A stretch of 64,000 nucleotides of DNA from Ustilaginoidea virens (GCF_000687475.1 NC_057318.1:1054001-1118000), one strand, 5' to 3'. Shown: positions 23,580 through 36,399, numbered from the stretch's first letter. Notes: generated by a model not told the origin, from the letters alone. Program-made: numbers and translations.

Positions 23580-25820
23580 TCCCCGGGGCCTACGGAGTAC
23601 AGCATCGACGTTGTCCGAGCCCTTCACGCAAAAACTGCACCAAGAGGATTGCAGTGATAGCCTTCAATGGCACTTCACCTGCCTGGGCGCCATGCTATTA
23701 GTACCAAGTCTTTGCATCTTTTTCTTTTTCTCTTCCTTGTTTATCCCACAATCCCTCTTACATGTTCAACGAGCAAGGGTGGTCAGGGGGGAATTTCAAC
23801 TGGGCGCAAAGTGATGCATCACTTTTTTCCCTCTCCTTTGCCCAAGTCCGACCATTTCCGCACACGGCATAGTTTCTGCTTGGTCTGCAGACTCTGCACA
23901 ATCCATTGACAAAGTATCACTGCATACCAACTCATGCGTGGCGACCGTTGATGCCGCGAGTTTTAGCCTCGGCGCCCAAAGACTCACTCTTTGTTTGCAT
24001 CACGTTTGTCGCAATGTCAGTGGTGGGCCGTCCACGGGCTTTCTCCGACCCATTGGCGGTGACTGGCGAATCCGAGGGAGAAAACAGATGGAAGGGAGGG
24101 AAAAGGGATGAGCAGCGACGAGTCGAGCCTGTCGAGGGTTTGGGGACTGTGCCCACAGACACTGACCGTACTACGCCCTTCCAAACCCAACAGCCGGTTA
24201 GACCGCGAATACCCAGCTCCATGCCTGATGAATCAAGGACAGAGTTGTACATGTGAGAAACAGGACGGGGTGGATAAGCAAGGGGGGTTGGCGTTGGGTT
24301 GGGCTCATGTCTGTGCGTTGGCATGGTCAGGAGAGCAGGGGCTCTGGCTGTGGCTCCGTCACTCGAATCAAGATGAGACGGCTGCGACTGTGATGGTTTC
24401 AGTATGGGCTCGCGTAGCCTTGCCGACGATGGGAGGAGCTGGTGCGCGCACTGCGCAGCATGCCCTGAGCTTGTCTTGGGGTCGTCTGCAGAGACGGTCG
24501 GAGTATGGGGCATGGAGTCGAAGCAAGCGGTCAAGGCCGCCCTTGCTGGCCTGACCGACCAAGGGTCGTCGCTGGCGCGTAGCTGTGAGCACTAAAGAGC
24601 CCAGGACAATGATTAACAGATGGAACAGGCAAAAGGCATCCCGCCCCAGGATGCAAAGCTGGTTCCTCACCTTGATCATCGTCTCCCGCAGGAGCAGTAC
24701 CCACAAGCTGCGCAGGGCGTTTCCATCTACGCCCCGAGTTCGGTAGGGCAAGCAAGTCTCTCGTCGCCTGACCAACCCCCCGACTGAGCCATCGGAACCT
24801 TGGCTTCACCGTCAAATGCAAAACCCCGTCGCTGTCGGGGTGTCATCATTGTCCCCATGTCATGTTGCCGACGAGGCAACCTGGTTGGACGCGGCGTCAT
24901 GACCGCCCGAGACCGGCCTCGCATCGTCTGCCTCTCTTTTGCTGACGACTTACGGATAACTCTTCTTTTTTCGATTCTCGGCACTCGGGGGGCCGATACT
25001 TGCCTTGAGAATGCGCCCGTCGCGTCCTGCAAAACGAGCAGCAAAGAGGATCGTGTCCGAAAGAGGCGTGCGTGGTTACGATGGGGGATCCGGAGGGCAG
25101 CGACGGATGCAACGCTCCGATGGGCGGTGCCTGTGGCTGCCGGAGATCTGGAGCCCGGTGGCGATGGCAAGGCGAGGTGGCCCTGGGTTCGTCCCGGTCT
25201 CCCATGGTTACTGTCCGTATCTGTCAAGATGCTGCGCTCGCGCCAAGTTGGTTCGCCTCGCTACGACATGCCCAGTCCACCCGCAGAAGAGTAACTTGGC
25301 ACGGAGGAGTGAACCCCCCGGGGCGTGAAAACCGGACCAGGCCTGTGAACAAGCCGGCCGCCTCGTCCTAATGCCTCGTATTGTCCGTCACCTGCGCTCG
25401 TTTCATGTTGTGCGCTCCCTCCAACTTGAGGATTTTGCTGCATCCACGCTGGAGGAGCTGCGGCCGACATGCTTGTCAACAGGTGCCGCCGGCGACGAAC
25501 AAGGGCAGCTCGGCTGCAGGTCCTCCGGCTCGTCCCTTGGCCCGTGCCGACACTCGCACGCCGTCTTCACCTCGTCCCTCGCATCACCCGCAAGACGTCC
25601 AAGCCCCGGCTCCGTGCATCCAAGCCAAGCCCGCCTGCAGACTGCACCCCCCGAGCCGACAGCCCCGTGGGCCGAACCTCGACCATCGAGCCTCCTGCGC
25701 TGCTGGCTAGCTCGCGGCCTTTGGCGGGTGGGTGATGCCCGGCCGGGGAAGTTGGCGCCTTGGCGTGGTGCGTCCTCCCGGGTGCAAGATGCGGCGGCTG
25801 TTACTTGGACATTTTGGGCC

Positions 25821-26018
25821 TTTGCAAAGACGCGGCACGTGGAAGCTGCTGGCATGCTAGTTGTCGTTGCGGATCGACGGAATCCCGTCCCGCCATCTTT
25901 CGTGCTGCAACTTTTAGAACCTGTAGAGCCTTGGATAGCACCACGTAGTCTTTTACAAAGACGCGGCTGCAGAAGCCATCAATAACAGCTAGGCTCAAGC
26001 TGCGCATCGACGGATTCC
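25821..26018. repeat. degenerate direct repeat of about 130 bp, two copies
   Basis: CAAAGACGCGGC recurs at about 25825 and 25956, and GCGNATCGACGGANTCC at 25869 and 26002, giving offsets of 131 and 133 bases. The order of the blocks is kept, so this looks like an old tandem duplication with small indels. It lies shortly before the fresher 102-bp array. Confidence 0.5.
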
Positions 26019-26428
26019 TACTATAGCCTCTCCCGTGCGTGCGTGCTACATACTTCTTCTGCAGCCAGCCTGTCAGTAGAACCTGCAAGGACCGCATCGC
26101 ATCTTTACGAAAACCCCTTGGACGCGGACGTCGAAGCTACCGGCACGCAGCCACGTAAAAGCTGCAATCCCACCGACTCCCTCGCAGCATCTCCCCGGGT
26201 TTCCACGTCAGCGCGGGATCAGCGTCGCACGGCCGAGCTCGGCCCAGTACGCGTCATGCAGGTGCTCTGTGCGAATTTCGTCGGGGGTTGATCCCTGGCC
26301 TGACTACATATGTGCCTAGTCACCGCGCCGGCGCCGTGCTTTGCACATGGCGCTTCGGGTTTCACGCGAGCAGGAAAGCTGCTGCTGCCCGCTCCGTGCA
26401 TCTCGACTTGTGCTCTGCTTGCAGCGCC

Positions 26429-26928
26429 GCGGAGTCGGACGCTCTCTATTGCTTCTCCATCTATAGATATCTATGCGACGACCATGTGATCCGTATGCCT
26501 CTGCGAATAGTCATCATCCCTTGTAGCACCGCGGAGTCAGATGCTCTCTATTGCTTCTCCATCTATAGATATCTATGTGACGACCATGTGATCCGTATGC
26601 CTCTGCGAATAGTCATCATCCCTTGTAGCACTGCGGAGTCGGGTTCTCTCTATTGCTTCTCCATCTATAGATATCTATGTGACGACCAAGTCATCCGTAT
26701 GCCTCTGCGAATAGTCATCATCCCTTGCAGCACTGCGGAGTCGGACCCTCTCTATTGCTTCTCCATCTATGGACATCTGTGTGACGACCAAGTCATCCGC
26801 GTGCTTCTGCAAACAGTCATCGTCCCTTGCAGCACCGCGGCTCTCCCTTGCCTCCTCATCCGTGGAGATCCGTGTTAATGACCAAGTCATCCGTGTGCCT
26901 CATGTGAACAATAATCGTCATCCCTTCT
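26429..26928. repeat. 102-bp tandem repeat, five units
   Basis: Units start at 26429, 26531, 26633, 26735 and 26837, exactly 102 bases apart. The first four are nearly identical; the fifth is diverged and about 8 bases shorter. Each begins GCGGAGTC and includes CCATCTATAGATATC (or variants) and CGACCAAGTCATCCG. On the plus strand the units stay open as a 34-residue repeat, but this is a consequence of length being a multiple of three. The fifth unit contains the last codons and the stop codon of the Cys-rich gene on the minus strand. Confidence 0.93.
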
Positions 26929-29392
26929 ATTCCCAGCTCTTGGACGGCGCCCGCCTTGCTGCCCTCCTCGTCTCGTCGGAGCGTGTCCTTGCCACGAACC
27001 ACATCGTCGCGGAGTCGCAAATACCGCTCTTTCCAGCCACAGCAGCGAGCCGGCTCTGCAGTCGTCTTCTCCTTGCGTCCTTCTTGCTCGTTCGATCCTC
27101 GGCTTCTGCTCGCCGACTTGGGCTCGCTGCCGTCGCTGCCGACGCCTCGCCCGCCCGGTCCTCCTTGAGCCTTGTCCCACGCCAGTGAGTTTTCAATCGC
27201 CCGCACGCTCAGCTTGGGTTCCGTGAACGGGTCTTCGTCGTCCGGGTTCCCGCTGCCGATGCGCATGGGTGAATTGCTCCCGTGGCTGCAACGCTCGCAT
27301 GACCCAACGCCGGTGGCAGGCTCCTTTGAGTCTGTGGGGTTGCAAGACTCGCATAGATTGTTCCTGTTCAAAGGCTTTGGCGCAACGTTGTGCGTCTTGG
27401 AGAGATTACCTCGCCACTCCAACACAGGAGTTCCGACCGGTATGAGTCTCGACGCGGGCAGCGTGACATCATCTCCAAGGTTGCCTTGATCCTTCTTTTT
27501 CTTGCCGGAAGACGTCGAGCAATTGCTCGAAACCTGCCGCAGTGCTTGTCGAGCCCATGGTAGGGAAACGGGTGTTGTTGGCGGGGGCTTCTTTTCCTCG
27601 ACAGGTCGCTCAACTTTCCTCAAAGTTGGCCAAGGTTCAGGTCCCGAGTTGGGTGTTTTCGGCTTAGCACAGACATATGTGTCCTGTCTATGACGCTTGT
27701 AACCCGTCATGCTTGGCAAATCGACTCCGACATCATGTTCCGGAGCAGTCGCACATGCTTGCGAAGGCTCCGAGGCCGTCTGACTTGGGCTGATAAAGGG
27801 CGATGAAATCTGGGGAGACAGCAATCCACTCGTGCTGCATTTCCCGGTCCCGACATCGCCATGGGACCGAGGCGTTGTATTACCACTGCCTCGCTTTTCG
27901 ACGTTTCCGTTTGTCTCAACATTCGTCAGTGAAGGGCCGAACTTGGATGCTTCCTCTCTCACGTCCCCCACGTCCGACATGGATCCGTCAGACCCTGCTT
28001 CGCCCGAGCTTGGCGATAGCGAGGCTTCATGGTGGTGGTCCTTTGGGTTTGGCCCAAGATCGAACAAGGGAGCCGGCCGAAGAGCTGACTCGACGGCATC
28101 TTTTGCGTCTTGCGCACCGGCACCATAGATAATGGCCACCTTGGAGGACGGCTTGTTCACGCCATCCCCGGGGCTGTGGAGGCGGACGGTACGGGGCGGC
28201 TTTGTCGGCGTTTCCAGGTGGATTGTACCGTTGGGTGCGGCAGTCGCCGCTCTCGGTTCTGCGTCGCTCTTTGGACTCCATGGAATCCATCCCTCTCGAG
28301 ACGTAGGGCTTAGCCCACTGGCTCTGGGATAGTTGCGCAGATCCTCGGTATGACGGTGCAGACGATCAATTTTACGCTGCACCGTTGCGTCCAGGCTGGG
28401 AATATCTGCTGCAATAGCTTGGCCCCTGCTGGCCGCGCAGCAAAGAATGTGCCCCTCCGTGTGACGACTGCGCTTCCAATCATCCACCATGGCCACCGCG
28501 TCGGGAGGCCGGTCCGCGAGATGACGACCAGGTACGCAATCCGAAAGCCGTCTTGCTCGTTGACCACGGCCACCAGTTGTTTTCTTGGTCTGTGGTGCTG
28601 ACCACGTAGCCTTTGCAAATCTATCAGCCAGGAAAAAGGGATTGCCCGTCACGGGTCCGCGATTCGGCGTCTCGGGATCTGCCGTGGGACCGAAAAGGGG
28701 TGTTGTAGTAACCTCTCTCGTTTTTGCTGCCTCGTCGGAGAAAGGTTTGCCAATGCGGTCGACAGCACCATCCTTGAGGCTTCCATGGTCTTTTGGCAAC
28801 TGTTCCGAGGCGCATTTATAGCAGAAATCGTGCCCACAGCGCACACACTTTTGCTCGAACGGGAGGATTTCTCCGCAAGAATGACAGAGCTGAAGAGTTT
28901 CGTCGTGAGAAGCTCGAGGAGTCCGGTTCCGATTCAAGATTAGCCCTTCCGGCCGTGGAACTCCGTACGTCTCGAACATGGCCAGCGCGTCTTGGTGGCC
29001 TGTCGTTGTTTCTGACAAAGGCCTGCCTTCCAACGCGCCGTCAAGAATTGGTATCCCCGATAGCATCCTGCGGAAAAGTTAGCCGAGGGCGCACCTATTG
29101 AGCAGTGCTAGGGCTGGTCCGACATCATTTCCTCTGATGAAGCATGATATTTGTGCCTGCCTTGACACCTGGATGTACCGTCGTTGCATCCACGTCTTGC
29201 CAGAGCCCGTCCGATAAAGGTATTTTCGATTGATACTGGAGCAATGTTGTGACTGACTATGTCCCGAGATGCTGACATGGCAAAATCAATGTCCACTGGA
29301 CGACTCCAGCCAAAATTGCCGTCGTCGTCTTCGTACTCTTCCATGCCAACGGGCACGTAATCTCGACAGGAGTTCCTGCTTGTGTCAGGCAT
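26856..29392 (-). CDS. hypothetical Cys-rich (zinc-binding-like) protein
   Basis: Not a family I recognise. Exon 1 is 29392..29169 and exon 2 is 29067..26856; the 101-base intron has donor GTGTCA, a CTAAC branch point 17 bases before acceptor GCAG, and joins in frame. The start is well fixed: TAA lies two codons before the ATG. The product is 811 residues. At about 136-160 it has C-x2-C-x9-C-x2-C-G-H-x2-C-x2-C, which resembles a zinc ribbon or half RING; a second CxxC pair set is near the C-terminal third (CESC and CERC). Most of the remainder is polar and probably disordered, with Thr/Pro and Lys-rich patches. No catalytic domain or membrane segment is visible. The extreme C terminus and stop lie in a tandem repeat unit, so the tail may vary between strains. 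Confidence 0.7.
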
Positions 29393-29797
29393 GACTTAAC
29401 AATGTCACCAATTTGGGACCAGAAAGAAATGTATATGGAGTGGAAAGCGATAGATAAAACCGAGCACCGCTAAAGAGTCCCAAATCTGGTGAGTATACGT
29501 AGTGTGCAGGACGTCAATGCCAGCGCGGACTGAAAAGAGTGCCTGGATTACCATGAAGCAAGAACGGCCGGTCGTTCTCCAGCATGGGTTTCTCCAGGTT
29601 TGCTTACGAGGGACGCGGGCGGCAAGAGCCAGGGGGACGCAACAGGCACACACATCCGAGCAGGAGCGACATGGTTCACAGAAGGGAGAATATGGGATTT
29701 ATGGAAATGACGGCCCCACGATTGGTATCAACTGTACGGGCTCGGCGCTAACAAGGTTGAAAAGTGATGTACAAAGGTCAGCCACCAGCGCAACCGT
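29393..29797. other. spacer upstream of the Cys-rich gene
   Basis: About 400 bases between the start of the Cys-rich gene and the stop codon of ATP synthase delta, both on the minus strand. It must hold the promoter of the former and the 3' UTR of the latter. No further gene seen. Confidence 0.6.
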
Positions 29798-30662
29798 CTA
29801 TTTGACATGAGCAGAAAGAGTCTCGAGAACCTAGAAGGTGTGTCAGCAAGGCCGTCCTCGCGTAGACTTGTTCCGTCCATGATCCTACCTCCAACTCGAT
29901 CTTGGCCTCGGCAATGTCCTGCTCGCTGCCGCTGCCGTTGGCCACCTTCTGGGCCTCTGCGATTCCAGCTCGGATGGCGTCGGCGCTGAAGTCTTCCAGG
30001 GGGTAGCCTTCGGGAGAGTTGATGCTCATGGAAGAGTTGGGTTGAACGGTAGCGAACCCGCCAGCAACTACACAGCCCTTTTGTCAGTCAACCGTTTCCC
30101 CAGGCCGCTTTCCCAGTGCCCAGACGTGCGGATCAGGCGAGGCAAAAGATGCAGACATACGGAACCACTGCTTGGCACCGCCGCTTTCCTCGACAATCTC
30201 GACGATGCCGGGCTTGAGCTGCTCGATGGAGGGAACGTGGTTGGCCAGGACGCCCATCTCGCCAGACTCGGCGGGAATGTTGACCTGCACGACGTCCTGG
30301 GACTTGTATATGGACTAGGGATCGCGCCGGTTAGCTCGACGTTGGGCACGGGGATCGCAACGCAGCCCGTCACCGGGCTAGGGTACATGGTCGATTGTTG
30401 TAGTTTGCAACCATTCGCGCTGGTTCGCTCCCCGCGGGGCTATTCCATACCTGGTGAGGCAGAGACATGGACAGCTTGATCTAGGTTGGCGAAATGGCGT
30501 TAACTATGCCTCGAGGCCGGCGAGCAGAACGGGGAGGGTAACGCGGGATTGGAGTTGTACCTTGTCGGGAACGGCCTCGGCGTAGGTTCTTCGCTGGGCA
30601 GCAGCCCGAATAGCTGCAGGGCGAGCGCGGACAGCCGCGCGGGCAATGCGAAGGGAGTTCAT
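29798..30662 (-). CDS. ATP16: ATP synthase F1 subunit delta, mitochondrial
   Basis: Part of the central stalk of the mitochondrial F1Fo ATP synthase (the homologue of bacterial epsilon). Five exons: 30662..30561, 30480..30451, 30314..30161, 30067..29889 and 29830..29798, giving 165 residues, normal for the fungal family. All donors are GTA-type and all acceptors CAG or TAG; exon 2 is only 30 bases (IKLSMSLPHQ). Residues 1-25 are rich in Arg and Ala with no acidic residue, a typical matrix-targeting presequence. The beta-sandwich domain carries VNIPAESGEMGVLANHVPSIEQLKPG, here seen as VQVNIPAESGEMG and NHVPSIEQLKPG. The C-terminal helices contain SEQDIAEAKIELEVLETL. Intron density is high for so short a gene, which is usual for this gene in filamentous fungi. 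Confidence 0.96.
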
Positions 30663-31924
30663 GGCGAGTTGTGAGGGCGATTCAAGTGCTGCGTGGACGG
30701 TGAGCTCAAAGAACGAGGTCGCTGGTTGGCAATTCTTGCTGGATCCCATCCCAGGCCAAGGCTCGGCAGGCAGGAAAATCCGACCACGGTGTCACGTGCC
30801 TGCTCACGTGGCCCGCTCGTTGTTTGCTTTGCTCCCCGGCATGGTCACGGGAGGCTCAACGGGTTCACTTGCTTCTGTGGTCTTGCAGCTTCATGACCTG
30901 TTTGTCGTTTTGTTGAGTCGAGCACGCGTTTCAGCACCAACTTGGTTGCGAAGACGACGGCGGACGATGTTGTATGTGGTCAGTCCTCGAGGATTGGCAC
31001 GTCTTACGTAAAGCCACTGTCTGCACCACCACGACGGCCGAGAATGGCTGCTTACCCTGCAGTGCAGTTGCGTGCGGGTGGTTTCCAAACAAGAAACAGG
31101 CAACTCGACTCAACATGCCGCGACGGTTCGCTCCCATTGTCCGCTCCCATCGTCCGCTCCCGCGATTGGCAGGCAGGTCACCATGTTCGTTATCATCCTC
31201 CCCTGCCGGTTCTGCTGCCACGCTCGTCAGTTCAGCCGTCATGATCAACAACAGCCATGGCCGATCCCCTCGAGACATGGGTCCTCCCTTTACCCGCAGA
31301 GACTAGCCAAAGGCCCATCTCGCCGCTGCAAAACGTCGAACAAATCAAACCACGAGGGCAGCAATCAGATCCCTCAACCCCCTCCCCTTCCCCCGGCCAC
31401 TCGCCCCCCCCCCGGGATTAAGGGTCTTGATGATCCAGACGATCAGCTCTCTAGCGCCTGAGGAATGGCCAGGTGACCCCGACCGAACGAGTCTGGGCGC
31501 CAGCTCAACCGGCGCGTCTGCCGCCAAAATGCCCCCCCCCCCTCGTCGTCGCTCGTCGCCCTCGACTCTGGTCCCCCCAGGAACGCCCAAGAACTCAGGC
31601 CAAGTTTGCTCCTCAGGGTGACGTAATGCTCCGGATTTGCGGACTAGTCCGTCTGTCATTGTTTGTTGTTCCCGACTAATAGAACTGTGTCACGGTCCCA
31701 GTCCACGGCCACGGCCCATCCATCGCATTGTCCCCACTGTTGTCAGATCAGCCCGAGCCGCGGGTGACAAAACATGCCTTGCCCACAGGCAGGTTGTGTG
31801 CAGCAACAACAAGCCGGCAAAAACGAGGGCGGACAAACACGGGCACACGCAGACGCATCTCGTCAGCAGAAGCCCTGCACACAAGCAGGAGGCAGGGAGC
31901 TGGCACTTGCGGCCCCTGCGGTCC

Positions 31925-31964
<40 letters not shown>

Positions 31965-33916
31965 TTTTCTTATCCAAACCCCTGGTCTCGCCCCGCGTTG
32001 GGGGATGCCGAGAAAAACGTCCGGACCCGTGGGTGAAACGACGTGATGGCTTGGGGTTGCATCCGGTGTCGAGACAACGGATCATCTTTCGCATCCAACC
32101 GATTTCCGTGCGCAATGTCGGCCCGTTGACTCTACCCCGTGGCTCCGTCTCTGCCCGGGCGTGCGTGCGTGCGTGCGTGCGTGCGTGTGGATGGACGTTG
32201 CGCAGCCGCGCGGCGAGTCAAGGGCTGGCCTCCCCTGTTGGAGGTAAAATTGAGCTGGGTTGATCGAAAGGGGTAACTGTAAGCTCGCGTTGGAAGAAAA
32301 CGGAAGGCATCCTACGCCAGGCAGGTGATGAATGCAGTAATAAATGCAGTGGACAGACAGCAGCTGCTCGTGCATGCACCCACCAGGTTGACGCTTGCTC
32401 ATGCACGCTGCACTGCACGCCGCACGCTGCTGCTCCATGCACAGCAGCAACCACTGGGGCACCGGGGGGTGGGGGGGGCAGCTATAATGTCTGGTACCTG
32501 TGGGAGCCGGCGTGCGCAAGTATTGGCCCGTACTCTATCAAATTCCCCGCTGACGAGACCCGTCTGGTGCAAGCAGACATCAGGGTGCTGCTGGCATATG
32601 CTGCTGGTGCAACGTCGTGCAACGTCGTGCAACGTTGTGCAACACAACACCGTGCCCCTGTGCAGCCGCAGCCAGCCTGCAACATGTGTACATGTACCCG
32701 CCAGGCATAAAGTTAAGCCGCCTGGCACGCACCACCAGACTGCCTGCCAGCCACTGCACAACGCCTCCATCCACGTCGCTCACCGAACCCAAAAAAAAAC
32801 AACAAAAAAAAAAAAGGCCCCATTGCCTCAAGCCAGGAATCAGGATAAAAACATTCAACCGGGCCGCATCCATGCATCCACCCAATCCAATCCAATCCAA
32901 TCCAATCCTGCCCTGCCCTGCATTGCTCGGCTGGGCACGGCGCTCCGAGGTCGCGGACAGCAACGATGTATAGTCACGCAAAATTTGCCCGATGAGAACG
33001 GGACATGGAGCCTTCCAGCGCACGCCAGGCACGTGCTGCTTCGGGTCTCGGTGGTCTCGGTGGTCTCGGTCTGGTTGGTGTCTGGGGGAGTTTTTTCTTT
33101 TCCATGCGCACTCCCGTGCGCCGTGTTGTCAGGGCGGCAACTAGTCCGTGCCAGCTGGGATGAAACGGAAACCGTCACTGACAACAGTTAGTTTCTTGGC
33201 CCCGTCTCTCTGCTGCCCTGCGGTCGTGCTTCCGTCCTGCTTTTGGGGCGGCGCGCCAGCCGGGCCTTTCGCGTGGGTGGGTGAGTGGGTGGTTTCAGGT
33301 CCTCCTCGCGGCCGGCCAACAAGAGTCAATACCAACAAGTACATGGTCTGGTGGACTTGCTAATGCGGCAGGAAAAGGAGGCCTGGGGCTGATGTGGCCA
33401 GTGTCTGGTCTGGTCTGGTCTGGTCTGGTCTGGGTCTGGTCGGTCTGGTGTGGCCGGCCTGGACGTGCCGGAAATTGGAGTGACGCCTGGCCTGGCTTAC
33501 GGAGCACTTCGAACTTCAGCCAGACCGTTGCATGCATTAGGTAAGGTACCTCACATATAAAACTATAGTATTGCGCTTGCGCTCTGCAGGCTACACCGCC
33601 AAGTGGAATGCTCAGCTCGCCGTCTTGTGTCTTGTGCCTCATTCGCCGGCCACCTAACCACGTGCACGCACGCACCGGGCTCGTTACTCTGCTCACCAGA
33701 GTGCCCAGTCCTCCAAAAACGAAGACGAATGAACACGCACGCACGCAATGCCTGGACAGGCCCAGCCTCCACTCCAGTAGGTAGTTGACTGACCCGTGAG
33801 ACCCGTGAGACCCGTGAGTGCTCGGCTCGAGCTGGCACTAGCTTTATGTTGTTGTTGTTGTTGTTGTCGTTGTTGTTGTTGTCTGGAGTTTCATGACAGC
33901 AACCGGTATAGTGTGG

Positions 33917-33963
33917 TGGTCCGGTGGTCCGGTGGTCCGGTGGTCCGGTGGTCCGGTGGTCCG
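33917..33963. repeat. 8-bp tandem repeat
   Basis: About six copies of GGTCCGGT in head-to-tail order, in gene-free DNA. Confidence 0.85.
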
Positions 33964-35362
33964 TCATGATACTCCCCAGACCTTGCGTCGCCTTGCCCGA
34001 GCGAGCCACGCAGCATCCACAAAGGCCGGCGCTGAAAAGGGAATGCCGAAATGCTGAATGTCGTTTAATAACCTCCGTGCCCGAGTTTAAGAGCCCGCGC
34101 GGAGTTTTCTTTCGTAAGCCTTGGTGGGAGGGGAGTGTACCGAGAACGTATGAAGCAACCCTGTACGGAGAAGCCTCTTTCTCTTTTTTTTTTTTTTTCT
34201 TCTTTTTTTTTTTGGTGGCGGTTGTGCATTCTCGGCTGCTGTCAAGGCATGCGTTTCTTTTCTGACAGCAGTTTGCCAGCTCTCGGCCTTTGAATGCAAC
34301 CACCGCGACAAGTGCTTAGGTGACCGGTGTCAGCCACCAAGCAGCAGGATATGGATGGAGCATGTCGAATTTTTCGAGTCTGGTCCGGCCAATTGGACAG
34401 AATGCGTCGAAGCAGTAGGGCACCCATGTCGTCAGAAGTCAGCAGAACTTTTCCAGGTCCCACCCCCCCTTTCACCACTTCACCATTCCAAACCCCCCCC
34501 CCACCCCCCCCCCGGCACTGCTCACCCACCAATCGAATTTCCGCATCTTGGCTGCATCGCATCTGCGCGTCTTGTTGCAGCGTCTCACATGTCTCGCATG
34601 CACGCGACCTGGTTCCTGCTCTGTCAATCTTTTACAAGCCAGATGCATGTAGAGTTTCCACGGTACGGAGTGCTCTGCCAAGAAGGGATGTGCGGACTGT
34701 GCACGGCATCAACTCGGCGGCAAGGCGCAACGCCCAAGTCCCAACATCCTTCTTGTTGATGGTGCCGCAAAGTCGTCAAAAGCCCGACACAAAGTGGCAC
34801 CAGGAACTCGCATTTGTGGCCGTCCTTTAGCCTCTTCCGAACGAAAATAAATAGCTTGGCGGTGAAACCTTGCCGCCGGACACTGGTGGCGTCCTCTGCA
34901 GCCCGCCCACCTTCACCTTGGCATGGCGTCTTGACTTGCGTCTTGACTTGCGGACCGTAGTTTTGCATCTGGCTTAGCCGGCTTAGGGCTCACAGCCCAG
35001 CCTCACTCGCAGCACTCCCAGGTCCACACCATGACAAAGACAGGGGTTCCAGAACAATCACCCGGCGTTTCTGTTGTTGTCGGCCGAAATGCCCGGTTGG
35101 CCCTACCTGCAAGTTAGCTGCGGCCATCATGCCAAAGCGCTCAACGGTCAGGTCAACACGATCGGTCCGCCTATTGTACTCGGTAGCAAAGGCTCCTTCT
35201 CAACTTGGGAACGGGGCTGCGATATAGTTGATGAGCCGGCAAGCAAGCGGCACGGTTTTCAAACAAGTCAAACGCGTGGCATGGGCATGGGGTAAAAGAC
35301 GGGTGGCTGGAGCAAGTGTAGATGGGTTAAGCGTAAATGGGACCCGAGTCTTTTCCCCGTCC

Positions 35363-35373
35363 GTACGGAGTAC
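35363..35373 (+). repeat. dispersed motif GTACGGAGTAC, perfect copy
   Basis: Exact 11-base copy. Variants cluster nearby at 34673, 36106, 36321, 36530, 36608 and 37277, making this the densest stretch for the motif. Confidence 0.7.
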
Positions 35374-36351
35374 ATGTACGAAGCGAGAAAGGGCCAGGCC
35401 CGTTGGTTGGTGCCAGCGACTCTGATGGGGATATGCCAAAGGGGACGCGACTAAAAGGAAAAAAGGTAGGCTCCACGACGGAATAATAATAGTTTTGAGC
35501 TTGAAGGAAAGAGGAAAGAGGAAGGCAGAAAGCCCCAAGCGCACGAAAAGAGGCCGCCGCCGGCTGAGCTGCACAGTGCGCTGCACAGTGGGTCTATCGA
35601 CGCCATTTTCGGGCTGCGTGCCTGCTCCGGCTGCCCGGCAACTGACAGACCAGTCCAGACTTTGTCTCAAGCTGGCTGGGGCTGGGTCTGTCCAGTCTGC
35701 TTGTGAGCCGACGACGCCCAAGCGAGGGGGGCCCTATGGCCCGGGCCATACCAAACCAAATCCAGGGCTGGTTCTGGCCTTTACAGCAAACAGCCAAGCA
35801 AGGGAAGGGCCTCGAGGCCTGCGGTGGTTTGCCGCTCAGGAAAGCTTTACCTTGCCCAAGTACTCCTTGTGGCTCTCGTTAAGAAATGAAAAAAAAAAAA
35901 AAATTCAAGTCCCTTCTGCCGCTGCTTTCTTGCCATCTGCGCCCACCGCACGCTGTGGGATAAATTTCTTTTCCATGTGCGCACTGTGCTCTTGCCTGCC
36001 AGCGCCGCCTCCGGTTTGTTCACTGTTTCCGGACTGGGCTGGGGCCATATGACACGACGCCCAGCAGAGGCCCATTACTATCCTGGACATCAGGCGATGG
36101 CGTCTGTACGGAGTATTGACACGAGCGGCAGTCCGATCCGGCCACGAATTCCATGAGGTGCACGCTACCTTGCCAGCGACGAGAGGGCCGTTGGACGCGT
36201 GGACGCGGAACCTCCGCCGTAAGACGACTTGCGAAGGCTCGGAAAGAAACATACATGTAGCATTATTAATTGACCCTGCAGTTTGACGGGTCGGGTCAGG
36301 GCCGTAGAGTAAACTGCTGGCACGGAGTACTTGGCAAGCGCAAAAAAAAAT

Positions 36352-36399
<48 letters not shown>

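Larger units (their letters stand above)
15198..26428. other. 11-kb gene-poor region
   Basis: No coding region I can support. The longest frames (for example minus-strand 25227..24727 and 24534..23932, about 170-200 codons, Ser/Pro/Arg-rich) show no domain, and I could not splice them into a convincing gene; a lineage-specific gene there stays possible. Contents seen: the bZIP gene promoter, a CAGCGG repeat near 15970-15995, a 12-copy 9-bp repeat at 19721, several dispersed motifs, and two related blocks of about 130 bp at 25821 and 25952. No transposase, reverse transcriptase, terminal repeat or strongly AT-rich mutated sequence was recognised. Confidence 0.5.

Noticed and set aside
23932..25479. 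Possible multi-exon minus-strand gene
   Set aside because: Several frames (25479, 25227 and 24534 starts) are Ser/Pro/Arg-rich, but no junction gave a recognisable protein; left as unresolved rather than called.
15198..26428. RIP-mutated transposon relics
   Set aside because: The block is not strikingly AT-rich, and no terminal repeats or polymerase or transposase remnants were seen; a quantitative RIP index would be needed to exclude small relics.
26429..26928. CRISPR-like array or a 34-residue repeat protein on the plus strand
   Set aside because: The units abut with no spacers, and the genome is eukaryotic. The plus-strand frame stays open only because 102 is divisible by three.
32325..33191. 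Coding region of 288 codons
   Set aside because: Spans CCAAT and GGTCTC repeats with His/Arg-rich nonsense-like composition; no domain or gene structure.
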